From assembly GCF_014647515.1 (NCBI RefSeq), contig NZ_BMPI01000004.1, positions 41,683 through 105,682 on the forward strand: 64,000 nt of DNA. The letters run 5' to 3'. The DNA comes from Dactylosporangium sucinum. Lineage in GTDB: Bacteria > Actinomycetota > Actinomycetes > Mycobacteriales > Micromonosporaceae. How positions within the stretch are numbered: position 1 is the stretch's first letter; every line of letters starts with the position of its first letter. The notes below the pieces were generated by a model. That model made no database searches. It was not told where the DNA came from and worked only from the letters and a program-made list of their open reading frames with translations. The translations under genes and the position numbers were made by a program. Of this stretch, positions 61,368-64,000 are shown in pieces.

Positions 61368-63962
61368 ATGAACGCCGAACGCCTGACCACCAAGAGTCGC
61401 GAGGTCATCAAGGCCGCCGTGGACGCGGCGAGCCAGCGCGGACACGCGACCGTCGAGCCCTGGCACCTGCTGCTCGCGTTGCTGGACACGGGCGGCTCGA
61501 CCGCGGCCGGCCTGCTCCGCGCGGTCGGGGCCAACCCCGCCGACGTGCGGCGGGCGGCCGTGCACGCCGTCGACCGCCTGCCGAGCGCGCGGGGCGCCAG
61601 CGTCGTCGAGCCGAACGTGTCGCGCGAGTTCGCCAACGCCATCGCCGCGGCCGAGCAGATCGCCCGTCCCCTCGGCGACGAGTACACGTCGACCGAGCAC
61701 CTGCTGGCCGGCCTGGCCCGCGTCGGCGGCGCCGTCGCCGCCCGGCTCAAGGAGGCCGGCGCCACCGAGCAGACCCTCGTCGCCGCGTTCCCGCAGGTCC
61801 GCGGGGGCGACCGGCGCATCACCACCGCCGATCCGGAGCAGACCTACCAGGCGCTGGAGAAGTACGGCGTCGACCTGACCCAGTCCGCCCGCGACGGCAA
61901 GATCGACCCGGTCATCGGCCGAGACTCGGAGATCCGCCGGGTCATCCAGGTGCTGTCCCGCCGGACCAAGAACAACCCCGTCCTCATCGGCGAGCCGGGC
62001 GTCGGCAAGACCGCGATCGTCGAGGGCCTCGCCCAGCGGATCGTGGCCGGCGACGTGCCGGAGTCCCTGCGCGACAAGCGCCTGGTCAGCCTCGACCTGG
62101 GCGCGATGGTGGCCGGCGCGCAGTATCGCGGGCAGTTCGAGGAGCGCCTGAAGTCCGTCCTGGAGGAGATCAAGGGCTCCAACGGCCAGGTCATCACGTT
62201 CCTCGACGAGCTGCACACCGTCGTCGGCGCCGGCAAGGGCGAGGGCTCGATGGACGCCGGCAACATGCTCAAGCCGATGCTCGCCCGCGGCGAGCTGCGG
62301 ATGGTCGGCGCGACCACCCTGGACGAGTATCGGGAGCACATCGAGAAGGACCCCGCCCTGGAGCGGCGGTTCCAGCCCGTGGTCGTCGGCGAGCCGTCGA
62401 CCGAGGACACCATCGGCATCCTGCGCGGGCTCAAGGAGCGCTACGAGGTGCACCACGGCGTGCGGATCACCGACGCCGCGCTGGTCGCCGCCGCGTCGCT
62501 CTCCGATCGGTACATCACCGACCGCTTCCTGCCGGACAAGGCCATCGACCTCGTCGACGAGGCCGCGTCGCGGCTGCGCATGGAGATCGACTCGCGGCCG
62601 GTCGAGGTCGACGAGGTGGAGCGCAACGTCCGGCGCCTGGAGATCGAGGAGATGGCCCTCGCGAAGGAGCCCGACCCCGCCTCCGCCGAGCGCCTGCAGC
62701 GGCTGCGGGCCGAGCTGGCCGACCGGCGCGAGCAGCTCACCGCGCTCACCGACCGCTGGCAGAACGAGAAGGCCCACATCCAGAAGATCTCCAACACCAA
62801 GGAGCAGCTGGAGCAGCTGCGCGGCGAGGCCGAGCGCGCCGAGCGCGACCTCGACCTGGCCAAGGCGTCGGAGCTGCGGTATGGCGTGATTCCGCAGCTC
62901 GAGCACGAGCTGGCGCAGGCCGAGCGGGAGCTCGAGGGGCTCCAGGCCGCGGGCGCCATGCTGAAGGAGGAGGTCTCCGCCGACGACATCGCGGCCGTGG
63001 TCGCGTCCTGGACGGGCATCCCGGCCGGCCGGCTCATGGAGGGCGAGACCGCGAAGCTGCTGCGCATGGAGGACTCGCTGCGCAGCCGCGTGATCGGTCA
63101 GGACCGGGCGATCCAGGCGGTGTCCGACGCGGTGCGCCGGGCGCGGGCCGGCATCTCCGACCCCGACCGGCCCACGGGCAGCTTCCTGTTCCTGGGCCCG
63201 ACCGGTGTCGGCAAGACCGAGCTGGCCAAGGCGCTCGCCGAGTTCCTCTTCGACGACGAGCGGGCCATGGTTCGCATCGACATGAGTGAGTATAGCGAGA
63301 AGCACACGGTCGCCCGGCTGGTCGGCGCGCCGCCCGGCTACGTCGGCTACGAGGAGGGCGGGCAGCTCACCGAGGCGGTCCGCCGGCGCCCCTACACCGT
63401 CGTCCTGCTCGACGAGGTCGAGAAGGCCCACCCGGACGTGTTCGACGTGCTGCTCGCGGTGCTCGACGACGGCCGGCTCACCGACGGCCAGGGCCGCACG
63501 GTCGACTTCCGCAACGCGATCCTGATCCTGACGTCCAACCTCGGCTCCGAGGTGCTGGCCGACGACCCGACGCTCAACGCCGAGCAGCGCCGCGACGCCG
63601 TGATCGCCGCGGTCCGGCAGCACTTCAAGCCGGAGTTCGTGAACCGCCTCGACGACATGGTGGTCTTCGACGCGCTGTCCCAGGAGGACCTGCGTAAGAT
63701 TGTAGAGATCCAGCTCAATGCGTTGGGCCGGCGGCTGGCCGACCGGAGGCTCGCGCTCGACGTCACGGACGCCGCGCGTGACTGGTTGGCGAGTCTTGGG
63801 TACGACTCGGTGTACGGCGCTCGCCCGCTGCGCCGCCTGGTCCAGACGTCGATCGGCGACCAGCTCGCCAAGGCGCTGCTGGGCGGGGCGATCCGCGACG
63901 GTGACCGGGTGGTCGTGGACCTGGCCGACGACAAGAAGGCGCTCTCCGTGACCGCCGGCTAG
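61368..63962 (+). CDS. clpB: ATP-dependent chaperone ClpB
   Basis: 864 residues from ATG 61368. It rescues aggregated proteins with DnaK. N-domain (about 1-150), AAA1 with Walker A GEPGVGKT, a coiled-coil M domain (about 410-525), AAA2 with Walker A GPTGVGKT and pore loop GYVGYEEGG, sensor NLGSEVL and C-terminal GARPLRR. A HAIR site lies in front, so HspR should control it with dnaK. RBS and start are consistent. Confidence 0.98.
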   Translation: MNAERLTTKSREVIKAAVDAASQRGHATVEPWHLLLALLDTGGSTAAGLLRAVGANPADVRRAAVHAVDRLPSARGASVVEPNVSREFANAIAAAEQIARPLGDEYTSTEHLLAGLARVGGAVAARLKEAGATEQTLVAAFPQVRGGDRRITTADPEQTYQALEKYGVDLTQSARDGKIDPVIGRDSEIRRVIQVLSRRTKNNPVLIGEPGVGKTAIVEGLAQRIVAGDVPESLRDKRLVSLDLGAMVAGAQYRGQFEERLKSVLEEIKGSNGQVITFLDELHTVVGAGKGEGSMDAGNMLKPMLARGELRMVGATTLDEYREHIEKDPALERRFQPVVVGEPSTEDTIGILRGLKERYEVHHGVRITDAALVAAASLSDRYITDRFLPDKAIDLVDEAASRLRMEIDSRPVEVDEVERNVRRLEIEEMALAKEPDPASAERLQRLRAELADRREQLTALTDRWQNEKAHIQKISNTKEQLEQLRGEAERAERDLDLAKASELRYGVIPQLEHELAQAERELEGLQAAGAMLKEEVSADDIAAVVASWTGIPAGRLMEGETAKLLRMEDSLRSRVIGQDRAIQAVSDAVRRARAGISDPDRPTGSFLFLGPTGVGKTELAKALAEFLFDDERAMVRIDMSEYSEKHTVARLVGAPPGYVGYEEGGQLTEAVRRRPYTVVLLDEVEKAHPDVFDVLLAVLDDGRLTDGQGRTVDFRNAILILTSNLGSEVLADDPTLNAEQRRDAVIAAVRQHFKPEFVNRLDDMVVFDALSQEDLRKIVEIQLNALGRRLADRRLALDVTDAARDWLASLGYDSVYGARPLRRLVQTSIGDQLAKALLGGAIRDGDRVVVDLADDKKALSVTAG

Positions 63963-63979
63963 ATGGAGGTGTACTGGCG

Positions 63980-64000
63980 ATGCTGTGGAACAAGCTGCTA
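63980..64000 (+). CDS. Start of a further gene (truncated by window end)
   Basis: ATG 63980 follows GGAGGT by 9 bases, 17 bp after clpB. Only MLWNKLL is visible. It is probably co-transcribed with clpB; identity cannot be told. Confidence 0.45.

Overview
The window is a 64 kb piece of a very GC-rich actinobacterial chromosome. Codon use is strongly biased to G/C third positions, GTG and TTG starts are common, and there is an HspR/HAIR heat-shock circuit, an ino1-PadR pair and the gene order DUF5318-ponA-(GT87)-rpsF-ssb-rpsR-rplI-dnaB. That block follows, from memory, Mycobacterium tuberculosis Rv0046c to Rv0058, an origin-proximal core region. The style suggests Micromonosporaceae (Micromonospora, Actinoplanes, Dactylosporangium and relatives), which is an inference. 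No IS element, prophage, CRISPR array, rRNA or tRNA gene was seen.

Layout. 0-6.7 kb: envelope and housekeeping genes (membrane protein, glycosyltransferase, MFS transporter, NfeD-flotillin pair, ogt). 6.7-7.2 kb: a gene-free, repeat-rich stretch. 7.2-25.6 kb: the conserved core block (ino1, padR, ponA, GT87-type membrane proteins, endonuclease IV, S6, SSB, S18, L9, VWA lipoprotein, DnaB), with a cluster of DnaA-box-like sites just upstream of dnaB. 25.7-30.1 kb: a leftward operon of a GGDEF-EAL protein, a GT87-type membrane protein and a phosphoribosyltransferase. 30.4-33.0 kb: molybdenum-cofactor genes moaC-mogA-moeA-moaE. 33.6-41.3 kb: a tightly overlapping five-gene operon, SWIM zinc finger - DUF5691 - MoxR AAA+ - DUF5682 - VWA, which is the most interesting uncharacterised system here. 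41.4-54.3 kb, leftward: an AAA ATPase, a septum-associated-type membrane protein, an endonuclease Q-UvrD helicase fusion, a metallophosphoesterase, moaD, moaA, fructosamine kinase, a membrane protein and two dynamin-like GTPases. 54.4-64 kb: the chaperone region dnaK-grpE-dnaJ-hspR, small membrane/lipoprotein genes and clpB.

How genes work together. The Moco genes are split around the MoxR/VWA operon (moaC, mogA, moeA, moaE on its left; moaA, moaD on its right), so this operon sits inside a Moco neighbourhood. HspR is encoded at the end of the dnaK operon, and HAIR inverted repeats lie in front of both dnaK and clpB, so the regulator and its likely targets are all visible. A PadR regulator is encoded directly upstream of ino1 with a perfect 21-bp palindrome in front of it. 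Several promoters place a -10 hexamer 6-7 nt before the start codon, suggesting that leaderless mRNAs are common.
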